Shown here: piece by piece, positions 1 through 8,734 of the stretch
Numbering within the stretch: the first letter of the stretch is position 1
Layout: each line of letters begins with the position of its first letter
From: Staphylococcus sp. ACRSN
Lineage (GTDB): Bacteria; Bacillota; Bacilli; Staphylococcales; Staphylococcaceae
Direction of reading: 5' to 3'
Assembly (NCBI RefSeq): GCF_022346615.1
Contig: NZ_JAKRNS010000007.1
Span: forward strand, 62,001-126,000
Length of the DNA stretch: 64,000 nucleotides
Position numbers and translations under genes: made by a program
Notes under the pieces: generated by a model
The model's database searches: none
What the model was told of the DNA's origin: nothing
What the model saw: the letters and a program-made list of their open reading frames with translations, nothing else

Positions 1-1
1 A

Positions 2-337
2 AGATTAGAAACTAAGCAATATGGTATTGAAGTATCGATTATTGAGCCGGGACCTATAAAAACAGATTGGGGTATTATTGCAGCGAATAAATTAGCTGAA
101 ACAGCAAAAGGAAGTGCTTATGAAAAACAAGCGCTTAAAACTTCAAATAGAATGAAAAAAGCTTATAGCTCTAATATATTATCTAAACCTAGTGTGGTTT
201 CCAAGTCTATAGCTAAGGTTGTAAATAAAAAACAACCAAGAACTCGATATATAGTTGGAAGAGGAGCTAAACTTTTGATCTTCTTAAATGCAATATTACC
301 AACACGTACGTTCGATAAACTTATATCTAAGATATAA
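2..337 (+). CDS. SDR-family oxidoreductase, C-terminal part (cut by window edge)
   Basis: The frame is open from the left edge to a TAA and gives about 111 residues. It begins in the end of a Rossmann domain: GIEVSIIEPGPIKTDW is the strand-and-PG loop that follows the catalytic YxxxK in classical short-chain dehydrogenases. The basic tail ends in RTRYIVGRGAKLL, as in SDR proteins of the DltE/YqjQ kind. The catalytic Ser/Tyr/Lys and the NAD(P) motif lie outside the window, so substrate cannot be judged. An Rrf2-type regulator starts 78 bases downstream and may control it. Confidence 0.75.
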   Translation, partial: RLETKQYGIEVSIIEPGPIKTDWGIIAANKLAETAKGSAYEKQALKTSNRMKKAYSSNILSKPSVVSKSIAKVVNKKQPRTRYIVGRGAKLLIFLNAILPTRTFDKLISKI

Positions 338-415
338 GTTTATCTTGATTAAGTAAAACGTTGTATATCTAATTACTAAAAATGATTTTATTCATATATA
401 GAAAGGATTTTAAAT

Positions 416-838
416 TTGGACTCAAAATTTTCTGTAGCCATTCATACTTTAGTTATGGTCTCTGAATATACTTCAACTATCAATTCTGAAGACATTGCAA
501 ACAGTGTGAAAACTAATTCGAGTTATATTAGAAAAATTGTAGCTCTTTTAAAAAAGGCAAATATCATTAAAACTTATCAAGGCAAAAGCGGTATAATTTT
601 AAACATTCCTAAAAATGAATTAACTTTGCTCGATATATATATAGCCGTACAACCTGAAAATAAAAAACTACTAGACGTTCATAAAGAAGCAAATCAAAAT
701 TGTCCGGTAGGAAAACATATTGAAAATGTATTGATACCTGCCTTCGATAATATAGAAGAACAATTCTATAAGTATTTAAAAAACAAAACTTTAGAAGATA
801 TTATCAATGAAATTTTAAATAAACAACCAAGTATATAA
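416..838 (+). CDS. Rrf2-family transcriptional regulator
   Basis: This 140-residue protein starts with TTG after a GAAAGGA ribosome site. Residues 1-60 form the winged helix typical of Rrf2 (FSVAIHTLVMVSEY, then SYIRKIVALLKKANII and a GKSGIIL wing). Only one cysteine is present, in NCPVGKHI. The three-cysteine cluster of the iron-sulfur members (IscR, NsrR) is missing, so it belongs with the YwnA-like subgroup that senses something else, often electrophiles or thiol stress. Its target is unknown; the SDR gene just upstream is the obvious candidate. Confidence 0.8.
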   Translation: MDSKFSVAIHTLVMVSEYTSTINSEDIANSVKTNSSYIRKIVALLKKANIIKTYQGKSGIILNIPKNELTLLDIYIAVQPENKKLLDVHKEANQNCPVGKHIENVLIPAFDNIEEQFYKYLKNKTLEDIINEILNKQPSI

Positions 839-1021
839 CTTTAATAGCTCAACTTTGTTTGAAGTTACCATAGACATATTTTTCAAATTTATATAGTACA
901 GGAAGGATTATTGATTTGAAAATGGTCTACTTTAACGTCTGATTATTGCATATAGCTTTAAAAGTATTGAAAATCCAATGAAATGTATAAAAGGTTACTA
1001 AATTAGGAGGACGTTGTTCAA

Positions 1022-2455
1022 ATGCTTAATGAATTTAAGTTAATTTTAAAAAATAGAAAGTTAATGATTTCATTATTAGCTATTTCATTGGTTTCAACAA
1101 TTTATGTCGCGATGTTTGTAGGTTCGGTTTTCAATCCTTATGGAAGAACAGAAAATTTAAAGATATCAATCGTTAACCATGATAAATCAGAAAGTTTAAA
1201 TGATAGAAAGATTGCAATAGGTCATGACTTAGTTGATAAATTGAAAAATAAGGATAGTTTTAAATTTCAAGAAGTTTCCGAGAAAATGGCGAAGAAACAA
1301 TTAGAAACAGGTCAATCATCAGGAACAATTATTATACCTGAAAACGCATCGAAAAATGCGACAACATTGTTAAATAAACATCCTAAAAAAATCAATTTAG
1401 AAATACAGGTCAATCCAGGAGCAAGTTATACAGGAAGTCAGGTTTCGAAAAGAGCTCTTGATGTTGTTTCGAATTCAATCAAACAAAATATTCGATATAA
1501 CTACTTAGATGAAATATTCAATAATGTTAATAAATCAAAATCAGGTAATCAGGATATATCTGATGCATTAGATAAAATGTCACAGTCAGAATCTAAGCTT
1601 ATTTCAGGTAATAATCAAGTAACAGGTGGATTAAATCAAATAACGTCAAGTGAAGGTCAAACTGTTTCGCAAGTAATTTCAGGTAATCAACAAATAACTA
1701 ATGGACTCAATCAACTACAACAAAATAATGATGAGTTGAAATTAAAATTAGATAACTCTATTTCTAAACAAGAAGGTACGTATTTAGAAAGTAATAATAA
1801 AAAAACACTTAATGATGTCACTAAAGTAACTGAAAATAATGCAACTCAAGTTGATCAATACGGCGAAACAATAGTCCCTTATATGGCAGGGGTTAGTTTA
1901 TTTGTTGCTGCAATTTCGATTTGTGCAGTTTATCCTTTCAGAAAGACAATCACTAAAGAAACTTCTGTAATAAATCAATTATTTGGTAAATTTTTATTTT
2001 ACATAGCAGAAGGATCGTTGGCAGCACTTTTAATGAGTTGTTTTGTTATATTTGTGTTTAAAATAAATGTAGATAATGTAGGTCAATTTATTTTGATTAG
2101 TATGCTGTGGGGGATTGCTGCTATATCAATTACCTCATTCTTAGGTTTACTTCTCGATAAAATTGGATTGTTTTTATCAATGATTATGCTTGTATTCCAG
2201 TTAAGTTCTAGTGAAGGTATGTTCCCAATTGAATTATCGCCTAGGTTCTTTCAAATAATTAATCCATTTTCACCAATGTCATATGTAATTCAAGGCTATA
2301 GAGAAGCAATGTTCACTCATGCTGGAAGTTATAGTTTTACATTTGCAACTACAATAATCATTATAATTATATTAGTGATGATGCTACTACAATTTTTAGT
2401 ATTATTGTGGTTTAATACTAAAGAAAAACTTCCTTTCGCAATGGAAATTAAGTAA
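1022..2455 (+). CDS. YhgE/Pip-type ABC-2 family membrane protein, short form
   Basis: The 477 residues start at ATG after TTAGGAGGACG. The layout is one N-terminal membrane segment (about 15-37), a long extracytoplasmic region opening with the YhgE/Pip signature ISIVNHDKS, and about five membrane segments in the last 200 residues. Pip and EsaA relatives are usually 700-1000 residues because of a long coiled coil. Here that part is only a Gln/Asn/Ser-rich stretch with a repeated ISGNxQxTxGLNQ unit (residues ~195 and ~220). No ATPase gene is adjacent. Family members take part in phage adsorption or type VII secretion; a role here is not shown. Confidence 0.7.
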   Translation: MLNEFKLILKNRKLMISLLAISLVSTIYVAMFVGSVFNPYGRTENLKISIVNHDKSESLNDRKIAIGHDLVDKLKNKDSFKFQEVSEKMAKKQLETGQSSGTIIIPENASKNATTLLNKHPKKINLEIQVNPGASYTGSQVSKRALDVVSNSIKQNIRYNYLDEIFNNVNKSKSGNQDISDALDKMSQSESKLISGNNQVTGGLNQITSSEGQTVSQVISGNQQITNGLNQLQQNNDELKLKLDNSISKQEGTYLESNNKKTLNDVTKVTENNATQVDQYGETIVPYMAGVSLFVAAISICAVYPFRKTITKETSVINQLFGKFLFYIAEGSLAALLMSCFVIFVFKINVDNVGQFILISMLWGIAAISITSFLGLLLDKIGLFLSMIMLVFQLSSSEGMFPIELSPRFFQIINPFSPMSYVIQGYREAMFTHAGSYSFTFATTIIIIIILVMMLLQFLVLLWFNTKEKLPFAMEIK

Positions 2456-2507
2456 AGAATTTATTCCAGTTATTTATAATGGAAAAAACAATTTGATTTT
2501 AAATAAT

Positions 2508-2541
2508 AAAGAGACTCCTTATTGAAGTAAGGAGTCTCTTT
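2508..2541. terminator. Bidirectional hairpin terminator after the YhgE/Pip gene
   Basis: A perfect 14-base stem (AAAGAGACTCCTTA and its complement) with a 6-base loop is followed by TTTT. It ends the YhgE/Pip transcript and lies against the 3' end of the recombinase remnant on the other strand. Confidence 0.8.
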
Positions 2542-2544
2542 TAA

Positions 2545-2903
2545 CATTAAAGTACTATTATTTTTAATAAGTCTATATACGGTAGAACTACTTACTCCTG
2601 TTTGTTTAGCAATCTCTTCGCCTGTGAATTTTTGTTCATCATATAAGATTTTTATTTCTCTTTTCTTGTGGCTAGGTAATGAAAGTCGCCCACATTTACG
2701 TCCTCTTGATCTTGCTGTTTCCACCCTTTTTTAGTTCGTTCACTTTTAGCTTCAAGTTCAGCGAATACACTCATCATTGTAAAGAACATCTTGCCATCGC
2801 ATTTTTAGTCGATACGTTCACAACCATATCCTCTAAGTGTATCAATCTGGCCATTAAGATTTGGATCTTGTGTTGATACACGCACATAACCAATTTTAGC
2901 CAT
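2545..2903 (-). pseudogene. Decayed serine recombinase (Tn552 Bin3/resolvase type), copy 1
   Basis: Read on the minus strand, the 5' end gives MAKIGYVRVSTQDPNLNGQ, the resolvase/invertase catalytic start with its RVS serine, up to YGCERI. The sequence then jumps into the STKNAM...FFTMMSVFAELEA part, so about 200 bases of the catalytic core are gone. The likely breakpoint is the short shared word GTATC. Frame changes follow. The C-terminal HTH (TGEEIAKQTGVSSSTVYRLI) is still readable. It cannot make an active enzyme. A better preserved copy lies at 14624-15163 in the same orientation. Confidence 0.85.
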
Positions 2904-3012
2904 TTGAATACGCCTCTTTTAATCGTTTTATGGTTGCTTATTAAGAAATCTAATTCTCGGTACAAATAAATACGTCTTTCATCATCTAAAAACGAATAAA
3001 TGATTGTTTATA
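2545..3012 (-). repeat. Left copy of recombinase-associated direct repeat
   Basis: The recombinase remnant and about 110 bases before its ATG match the block at 14624-15280. The shared upstream part includes ATCGTTTTATG, GTGCTTATTAA-like sequence and GAAATCTAATTC. The upstream part of such genes usually holds the res/inversion site, so the similarity marks two insertions or one duplicated element. Confidence 0.7.
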
Positions 3013-3051
3013 ATACTTTATACACTCAGTATGAAAATGAATACAATATTT

Positions 3052-4395
3052 TTACATAAAGATATCTAATATTAATATAAATCCTAATCCTGCCACTGAA
3101 ATAATTGTTGAAATAACGGTATATGTAGCAAAAGTTTCTTTTATTGTCATACCCATATATTCTTTAATCATCCAGAACATAGCATCATTTACATGAGAAA
3201 GAATACAACTTCCCGCTCCGGTAGCTAGAGTAACAAGTGCTAAATTCACATCTGGTGTTTGACTTACTATAGGTATAACTAAACCTGCTGTTGATAGTGT
3301 AGCAACTGTTCCTGAACCTAAAGAAACACGTAAAAGAGCAGCAATAATCCAAGCTAATATTATAGGATTTATTGTAGAATCTTCAAAAATTTTAGCAATA
3401 TAAGCTCCTACACCACCATCTAATAAAACTTGTTTGATAGCACCGCCACCACCAATAACAAGAAATAAAAAACCTAAAGTGTTAATACCAGTAGTACATA
3501 CGTCCATTAACTCAGAAACAGCAATTTTTCTTTTTATACCCATAGTATAAATAGCTAATAACAATGAAATTAAAATAGCTACTGAAGCATTACTAATAAA
3601 ACTTATAAATTCAAAGAAAATATTATTGTTAATTCCAATAAAATCTTTAATAGCTAAAGTAATAGCTCCTAAAGCCATTAAAATAACAGGGAAAAGTGCT
3701 GTTAACAAACTTGAAATAAAGCTTGGTATGTTTTCCGGAATTGAATTATCTTCAAGTTGATAAATATTTCGAGGTTTATTTAATAATAACGGGTTTATCT
3801 TTTGTAATAATTTAAGATAAAACACACCTCCTATAATGACGGTAGGTATTGAAATAATTATACCGATAAGTAAAACTTGTCCAACATTAGCACCATATTC
3901 AAGTGCTACAGCTGTAACACCAGGATGTGGAGGTAAAAATGAATGCGTAACAAGTAAAGTTGCAGCCATTGGAAATCCTAGTTTTAGTACAGATATATTA
4001 ATTTCTCTTGAGATTGTAAAAATAATAGGTATTAATAATATAAATGCTACTTCATAAAATAACGTAATACCTACTATGAACGAAGCTACAATAACAGCCC
4101 ATTGAATTTTTTTAACACCAAATTTATCAATTAGTGTGACTGCTATTTGATGTGACCCGCCTGCATGTGACAACAATTTACCTAGCATAGCACCTAATCC
4201 AAAAATTAGACCTATATGCCCTAAAGTATCACCTAATCCTTTTTCAATAGAATCAGCAATTTTATCAGGTGGGATTTGAAGTGATAAAGCAAGGAAAAAA
4301 GCAACAATAATTAATGCTATAAACGTGTTAATCTTAAATTTCATTATTAAAATTAAAAGAATTAAAATACCTATACTTGTAGTAATTAATGGCAT
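3052..4395 (-). CDS. gntP: GntP-family gluconate/sugar-acid:H+ symporter
   Basis: I chose the ATG at 4395 (447 residues) because TAAGGAGCTTGTTTATG gives a good ribosome site; the upstream in-frame extension is charged and unlike the family. There are about 12-14 membrane segments, with GntP-family stretches GLGDTLGHIGLIFGLGAMLGKLL (split here only in description) and SHSFLPPHPG-like LVTHSFLPPHPG in the conserved permease core. GntP members carry gluconate, and related ones carry D-glycerate, idonate or erythronate, by proton symport. It is divergent from the transketolase operon and shares its operator region, so it probably imports that pathway's substrate. Gluconate itself is not certain, because no gluconate kinase is present. 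Confidence 0.85.
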   Translation of the reverse strand: MPLITTSIGILILLILIMKFKINTFIALIIVAFFLALSLQIPPDKIADSIEKGLGDTLGHIGLIFGLGAMLGKLLSHAGGSHQIAVTLIDKFGVKKIQWAVIVASFIVGITLFYEVAFILLIPIIFTISREINISVLKLGFPMAATLLVTHSFLPPHPGVTAVALEYGANVGQVLLIGIIISIPTVIIGGVFYLKLLQKINPLLLNKPRNIYQLEDNSIPENIPSFISSLLTALFPVILMALGAITLAIKDFIGINNNIFFEFISFISNASVAILISLLLAIYTMGIKRKIAVSELMDVCTTGINTLGFLFLVIGGGGAIKQVLLDGGVGAYIAKIFEDSTINPIILAWIIAALLRVSLGSGTVATLSTAGLVIPIVSQTPDVNLALVTLATGAGSCILSHVNDAMFWMIKEYMGMTIKETFATYTVISTIISVAGLGFILILDIFM

Positions 4396-4417
4396 AAACA
4401 AGCTCCTTATATAAAAT

Positions 4418-4431
4418 TGATACCGCTTACA
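4418..4431 (-). promoter_or_regulatory. Candidate cre (CcpA) site before gntP
   Basis: On the minus strand this reads TGTAAGCGGTATCA, one mismatch from the cre consensus TGWAARCGYTWNCW. It lies 22 bases before the gntP start, where CcpA binding would repress. Confidence 0.6.
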
Positions 4432-4489
4432 AAATGCATTGAATAAAAACCAATGCTTAAACAAAATAAGCATTGGTTTTTGTAATCTT

Positions 4490-4504
4490 GTATACTAAGT
4501 ATAC
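4490..4504. promoter_or_regulatory. Operator O1 of the sugar-acid module
   Basis: GTATACT-A-AGTATAC is a perfect 15-base palindrome in the gntP/transketolase divergent region. The same core recurs at 4601-4615 and before the GntR gene at 7231-7245, which points to the GntR regulator as its binder. Confidence 0.7.
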
Positions 4505-4569
4505 GAGTAGTATATATTTATACATATTATCTGTCAATAAAGAGCTTTTTGAAATTATTACTAGACAAT

Positions 4570-4583
4570 GAAAACGTTTTATT
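4570..4583 (+). promoter_or_regulatory. Candidate cre (CcpA) site before transketolase operon
   Basis: TGAAAACGTTTTAT has one mismatch to TGWAARCGYTWNCW. It lies between the two palindromic operators and 65 bases before the first transketolase gene, which suggests carbon catabolite repression of the operon. Confidence 0.5.
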
Positions 4584-4600
4584 GTAATCTTGTGATGTAA

Positions 4601-4615
4601 GATACTTAGTATACA
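4601..4615. promoter_or_regulatory. Operator O2 of the sugar-acid module
   Basis: AGATACT-T-AGTATAC keeps one perfect half and 5 of 7 bases of the other. On the minus strand it shares the 16 bases CTTGTATACTAAGTAT with O1. It sits just before the transketolase operon. Confidence 0.65.
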
Positions 4616-4648
4616 AGTTAGGATATTTCTTTTAGAAAAGGTGATAGA

Positions 4649-5488
4649 ATGATTAATTTAAATGTTGAAAAACTTAAAAAAACTGCAAATGAATTAAGAA
4701 AAACAGTTTTAACAATGGTTTATGATGCTCAATCTGGACACCCGGGAGGATCTTTATCAGCTGCTGATTTCATGAGTGCTTTATATTTTGGTGAAATGAA
4801 TATAGACCCGAATAATCCAGATTGGGAAGATAGAGATCGCTTTGTATTATCTAAGGGACATGTTGCCCCTATACAGTACTCAGCTTTAGCTACTTTAGGA
4901 TTTGTTCCTTTTGATACTATTCATACTTTAAGAGAATACAAATCACCTTTCCAAGGACATCCAGATTCCAAAAAATGTCCTGGAATAGATATATCTACAG
5001 GTTCTTTAGGACAAGGTTTGTCTTGTGCTGTAGGTATGGCATTGGCTGGAAAAATGAATGACAAAAATTATAGAGTTTTTGCGGTTCTTGGAGATGGCGA
5101 ATGCCAAGAGGGTCAAATATGGGAAGCAGCACAATCTGCTGTTAAGTATCAATTAAATAACTTAATTGTTTTTGTTGACGACAATGGATTACAAATTGAT
5201 GGTCCTACAGATGAAATTATGCCTAATGGTGATTTAGAAGAAAAATTTAAAACCTGGGGTTTTTATACAAAACGTATCAACGGTAATGATATGGAACAAG
5301 TAATAAGCATTTTAGATGAAATAAGAGAATTAAATAATAATAAACCTAAATGTATTGTTTGTAATACGACCAAAGGCCAGGGCGTTTCATTTATGGAAAA
5401 TAGTGTAGGTTGGCATGGTAAAGCTCCTAATGACGAAGAATATAATAAAGCGATTGCTGAATTGGAGAAGGCGGGTGCTAGTATATGA
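4649..5488 (+). CDS. Transketolase, N-terminal (TPP-binding) subunit
   Basis: At 279 residues this is the N-terminal half of a two-gene transketolase. It carries SGHPGGSLSAADF near residue 30, the SKGHVAPIQYSAL catalytic-histidine loop, TGSLGQGLSCAVGMAL, and the thiamine-pyrophosphate/Mg motif GDGECQEG...VDDN (residues ~148-180). It starts at ATG after AAAGGTGATAG. Its stop overlaps the next gene's start (ATGA), so the two halves are translated together. Split transketolases usually serve special pathways rather than the housekeeping pentose cycle; nothing in the sequence says which phosphosugars are used. Confidence 0.88.
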   Translation: MINLNVEKLKKTANELRKTVLTMVYDAQSGHPGGSLSAADFMSALYFGEMNIDPNNPDWEDRDRFVLSKGHVAPIQYSALATLGFVPFDTIHTLREYKSPFQGHPDSKKCPGIDISTGSLGQGLSCAVGMALAGKMNDKNYRVFAVLGDGECQEGQIWEAAQSAVKYQLNNLIVFVDDNGLQIDGPTDEIMPNGDLEEKFKTWGFYTKRINGNDMEQVISILDEIRELNNNKPKCIVCNTTKGQGVSFMENSVGWHGKAPNDEEYNKAIAELEKAGASI

Positions 5489-6432
5489 ATTTAATTAAAA
5501 ACCAAAAAGCTAAAGCAACAAGAGAAGCATTTGGAGATGAAATATTAGAATTAGGTAAAGAAAATAAAGATATAGTAGTTGTTGATGCAGATATAGGAGG
5601 TTCTTGTAAAACAGGGAAATTTATGACCGAATTACCTGACCAACATATAAATGTGGGAATTGCTGAACAAAATGCTGCTGGTATGGCAGCAGGTCTCTCA
5701 ACAACTGGCAAAATACCTTTCGTAAGTACTTACGCTGTTTTTGGATCCCTTAGAATGGGAGAGCAAGTAAGACAAGAAATTTGTTACCCTAACTTAAATG
5801 TTAAGATTGCTTGTTCACACGGTGGACTAACGCCTGCTACAGATGGTGGGAGCCATCAAGCTATTGAAGATATGGGAGTTTTACGCACATTCCCTAATAT
5901 GAAAGTTATTATGGGTGCAGACTATCATTCAACAAGAAAACTAATTCGTGAAGCTTCTAAAATTTATGGCCCTGTTTATTTAAGATTTACACGCGGACCA
6001 ATACCCATTATTTATGATGAAAATGAAAGTTTTGAAATCGGTAAGGCCAAGTATTTAAAAGAAGGTACAGACATAGCGATTATAGCTAATGGAGATACTT
6101 TAAACATTGCAATAGAAGCATCAGAAAAATTAGAAGAATTAGATATCTCAGTTAAATTACTGGACATGCATACAATCAAACCAATAGATAGAGACGCCGT
6201 ATTAGAATGTATAAACATCGGAAAAATTATAACAGTAGAAGATCATAATATTATCAATGGTTTAGGAAGTGCTGTCAGTGAAATTGTTGCTGAAGAAGGT
6301 AATAGTAAAGTGAGAAGAATAGGTGTACAAGATCAGTTTGGGCAATCTGCACCTTATGAAAAGTTATTAGAAATTAATGGAATTACTGCAGAAAATATTA
6401 TAGATACTGCTAAAAAATTAATGAAGAAGTAA
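5485..6432 (+). CDS. Transketolase, C-terminal (pyrimidine-binding) subunit
   Basis: The 315 residues complete the enzyme begun by the previous gene. GIAEQNAAGMAAGLS (from about residue 58) holds the glutamate that activates thiamine. The region around residue 105 (CSHGGLTPATDGGSHQ) and the DMHTIKPID-type C-terminal domain are as in transketolase/DXS-like C-terminal subunits. It overlaps the upstream gene by 4 bases and is followed after 14 bases by the SDR gene, so the three form one operon. Confidence 0.88.
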   Translation: MNLIKNQKAKATREAFGDEILELGKENKDIVVVDADIGGSCKTGKFMTELPDQHINVGIAEQNAAGMAAGLSTTGKIPFVSTYAVFGSLRMGEQVRQEICYPNLNVKIACSHGGLTPATDGGSHQAIEDMGVLRTFPNMKVIMGADYHSTRKLIREASKIYGPVYLRFTRGPIPIIYDENESFEIGKAKYLKEGTDIAIIANGDTLNIAIEASEKLEELDISVKLLDMHTIKPIDRDAVLECINIGKIITVEDHNIINGLGSAVSEIVAEEGNSKVRRIGVQDQFGQSAPYEKLLEINGITAENIIDTAKKLMKK

Positions 6433-6446
6433 AAGGAGACAATAAA

Positions 6447-7205
6447 ATGTTTAGATTAGATGATCAAGTAGCAATTATCACAGGAAGTGGCTCACCAAAA
6501 GGTATAGGTAAAGAAATTGCATTAACATTTGCTGAACAGGGTGCAAAATTAGTTATTGCAGATTTGAATAAAGAGGGTGTAGATGAAGTAGTTAATGAAA
6601 TTGAGAACAAAGGTGGTGTGGCATTTGGTATTGAATTAGATGTTACTAATAAAGTATCTGTAGATAATATGATAGAAAGCGTTATGGAGTATTATGGGAA
6701 AATAGATATACTAGTTAATAATGCAGGTATATCTCAAAAAGTCACAGTAGAAGATATGACTTTAAAAGATATGCAAAAGATTTTCACGGTAAATATGTTT
6801 GGATTATTTTTAACAACTCAAGCTGTATTAAAACCGATGAAAACACAAAACTACGGTCGTATTGTTAGTTTATCCTCTGTTTCTGGAAAAAGAGGGGGGG
6901 GTGTTTTTGGTGGCGCCCACTATTCTGCATCTAAAGCAGCCGTATTAGGTTTTTCAAAAAATCTTGCACGTGAAGTTTCTAGTCATGGAATTACTGTGAA
7001 TTGTGTTGCTCCTGGACTAGTTAATACTGATATTTGGAAATCTTTACCAGAAGATGAAGCAAAAAAAGTGATTGATACTATTCCAAGTGGCAGACCAGGA
7101 GAAACACAAGAAATTGCTACAACAATTGCATTTTTATCTTCCAAAGAGGCATCTTATATCACCGGTGAAGATATAGATATTAATGGCGGATCACATATGG
7201 ACTAG
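6447..7205 (+). CDS. SDR-family dehydrogenase (FabG/polyol-dehydrogenase type)
   Basis: The 252 residues start at ATG after AAAAGGAGACA. The NAD(P) motif is TGSGSPKGIG, slightly longer than the usual TGxxxGIG. NNAG is at about residue 90, and the catalytic set is Ser in SLSSVSG and YSASK. The C-terminal ITGEDIDINGG is typical. Such proteins oxidise secondary alcohols of sugars, polyols or sugar acids. In this operon it probably makes or uses the ketose that feeds transketolase; that is inference. A run of eight G (6894-6901) codes for the Gly triplet after KR. Confidence 0.8.
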   Translation: MFRLDDQVAIITGSGSPKGIGKEIALTFAEQGAKLVIADLNKEGVDEVVNEIENKGGVAFGIELDVTNKVSVDNMIESVMEYYGKIDILVNNAGISQKVTVEDMTLKDMQKIFTVNMFGLFLTTQAVLKPMKTQNYGRIVSLSSVSGKRGGGVFGGAHYSASKAAVLGFSKNLAREVSSHGITVNCVAPGLVNTDIWKSLPEDEAKKVIDTIPSGRPGETQEIATTIAFLSSKEASYITGEDIDINGGSHMD

Positions 7206-7216
7206 TGTAATAATAC

Positions 7217-7246
7217 TTGATGCTCAAAATGCATACTAAGTATGTT
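7217..7246 (+). promoter_or_regulatory. gntR promoter with operator O3
   Basis: TTGATG (7217-7222) and TATGTT (7241-7246) are 18 bases apart. Operator O3 (GCATACT-A-AGTATGT, 7231-7245) fills the spacer and -10. A repressor bound here would block its own promoter. Confidence 0.55.
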
Positions 7247-7307
7247 AGATAGCAAGATACATGATAAAATAATAATTACCAAAATATAGTAGAAAGAAGT
7301 GTTATTT

Positions 7308-8009
7308 ATGCCTTTTAATCGTGTATCTAGTAATAAATTATACATCCAAATTTACGAACAAATTCTTCATGAAATAGAAATAGGAACATTTAAAGTAGGA
7401 GATAAACTCCCTTCTGAAAAATTTTTATGTGAACAATTTGGTGTAAGTAGAGCGCCGGTAAGACAAGCAATCAGTGCTTTAGAATTAAATGGTTTTGTTT
7501 TATCTAAACAAGGTGAAGGTGCATATGTTCAAAAACCAAAGCTTAAGACAACCGAAGATGATTCATCTAATGTTTTAAATAGTATTTCACCAGAAGAAAT
7601 AATTGAATCAAGAATGGAAATTGAACCTATAATATCCAGATATGCCGCGCAAAGAGCAACTGATGTGGATATAGAGCATTTGAATAAAATAATAACTAAA
7701 ATGGAAGAGGAAACAATTAGCGGCATATATAACCCTCTCACTGATGACGAATTTCATCAAATTATAGCCAAGTCAACTAAAAACGAATTATTAATTAAAT
7801 TTATGAATGACATTAGTGAGGCTATGGAACATCAAAAAATGTGGAAATTCTTAAGAGATAGAACAGTTACACGTTCTGATTATAGACAAATAAATTTTGA
7901 GGAACATAAACAAATTATTAAAGCAATTGAAGTTCATAATGAACTTGAAGCTTACAATCTTATGAAAATGCACATGAATAATTTATTTGAACGATATTGG
8001 AAAAAATAA
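7308..8009 (+). CDS. GntR-family (FadR/FCD subfamily) regulator
   Basis: I chose the ATG at 7308 (233 residues) over the GTG at 7299, because AGAAAGAAG is then better spaced. Residues 5-70 form the GntR winged helix (DKLPSEKFLCEQFGVSRAPV, then RQAIS). Residues ~90-215 are the FCD effector domain with the likely metal set Asp/His in DDEFHQII, His in EEHKQI and His in KMHMNN. Many FCD regulators bind sugar acids. It lies inside the operon it probably controls, and its likely palindrome occurs at three promoters here. Confidence 0.85.
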   Translation: MPFNRVSSNKLYIQIYEQILHEIEIGTFKVGDKLPSEKFLCEQFGVSRAPVRQAISALELNGFVLSKQGEGAYVQKPKLKTTEDDSSNVLNSISPEEIIESRMEIEPIISRYAAQRATDVDIEHLNKIITKMEEETISGIYNPLTDDEFHQIIAKSTKNELLIKFMNDISEAMEHQKMWKFLRDRTVTRSDYRQINFEEHKQIIKAIEVHNELEAYNLMKMHMNNLFERYWKK

Positions 8010-8040
8010 TTGGTTTGTGTTTTTACACGGAGATGGTCTA

Positions 8041-8730
8041 TTGAATAATAATAAATTAAAAAAAAGAGTTGCTAAAGAGGCAATTATGGAAATTGATAGC
8101 GGTATGACTCTAGGCTTAGGTTCAGGATCTACCATGAAATATGTTCTAGAATATTTAAGTTCGGAAATTAAAAATGGGCTTGATATTATAGGAATACCAA
8201 CTTCTGTACAAACTGCCCAATTAGCTCACAAATTAGGCATACCACTTACATCGTTTAGTAAAACAACGCATATAGATATAGCTATAGATGGTGCTGATGA
8301 AGTTGATGCTAACTTTAATTTGATTAAAGGAGGTGGCGGAGCCTTAATTCGAGAGAAGATTATAGGTGATGCAGCTGATAAATTTATTATTGTAATTGAT
8401 AAAACGAAACTCGTAGAACAATTAGGGATTTTTCCATTACCTGTAGAAGTAATACCTTTTGGATGGGAAATTACTTCTAAAAACATACAAAACTTAGGCG
8501 CTTCAAGTAAATTACGAAAAATTAATGATAAACCTTATGTTACAGATAATGGAAACTATATTCTTGATTGCAATTTCGGTTTTATACACAGTCCACTATC
8601 TTTAACGAAATCTATAAATTCAATAGTAGGAGTTATAGATTCAGGGCTATTTATTAATATGGCAGATAAAGTTTTCGTAAGTGATGAAAACACTGTTAAA
8701 ACAATATTCAATAAAAGTAAAAGGAGGTGA
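8041..8730 (+). CDS. rpiA: Ribose-5-phosphate isomerase A
   Basis: I chose TTG at 8041 (229 residues). It follows CGGAGATGG at good spacing and places LKKRVAKEA at the N-terminus as in other RpiA proteins; the longer frame from 7987 only overlaps gntR. Seen motifs are [29 protein letters not shown] (phosphate and catalytic region) and VIDKTKLV. RpiA interconverts ribose-5-P and ribulose-5-P, substrates that connect to the transketolase encoded upstream. Confidence 0.88.
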   Translation: MNNNKLKKRVAKEAIMEIDSGMTLGLGSGSTMKYVLEYLSSEIKNGLDIIGIPTSVQTAQLAHKLGIPLTSFSKTTHIDIAIDGADEVDANFNLIKGGGGALIREKIIGDAADKFIIVIDKTKLVEQLGIFPLPVEVIPFGWEITSKNIQNLGASSKLRKINDKPYVTDNGNYILDCNFGFIHSPLSLTKSINSIVGVIDSGLFINMADKVFVSDENTVKTIFNKSKRR

Positions 8731-8734
8731 TATT

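Noticed and set aside
2679-2965. Open frames on both strands across the first recombinase remnant.
   Set aside because: They are pieces or shadows of the decayed recombinase and have no ribosome sites.
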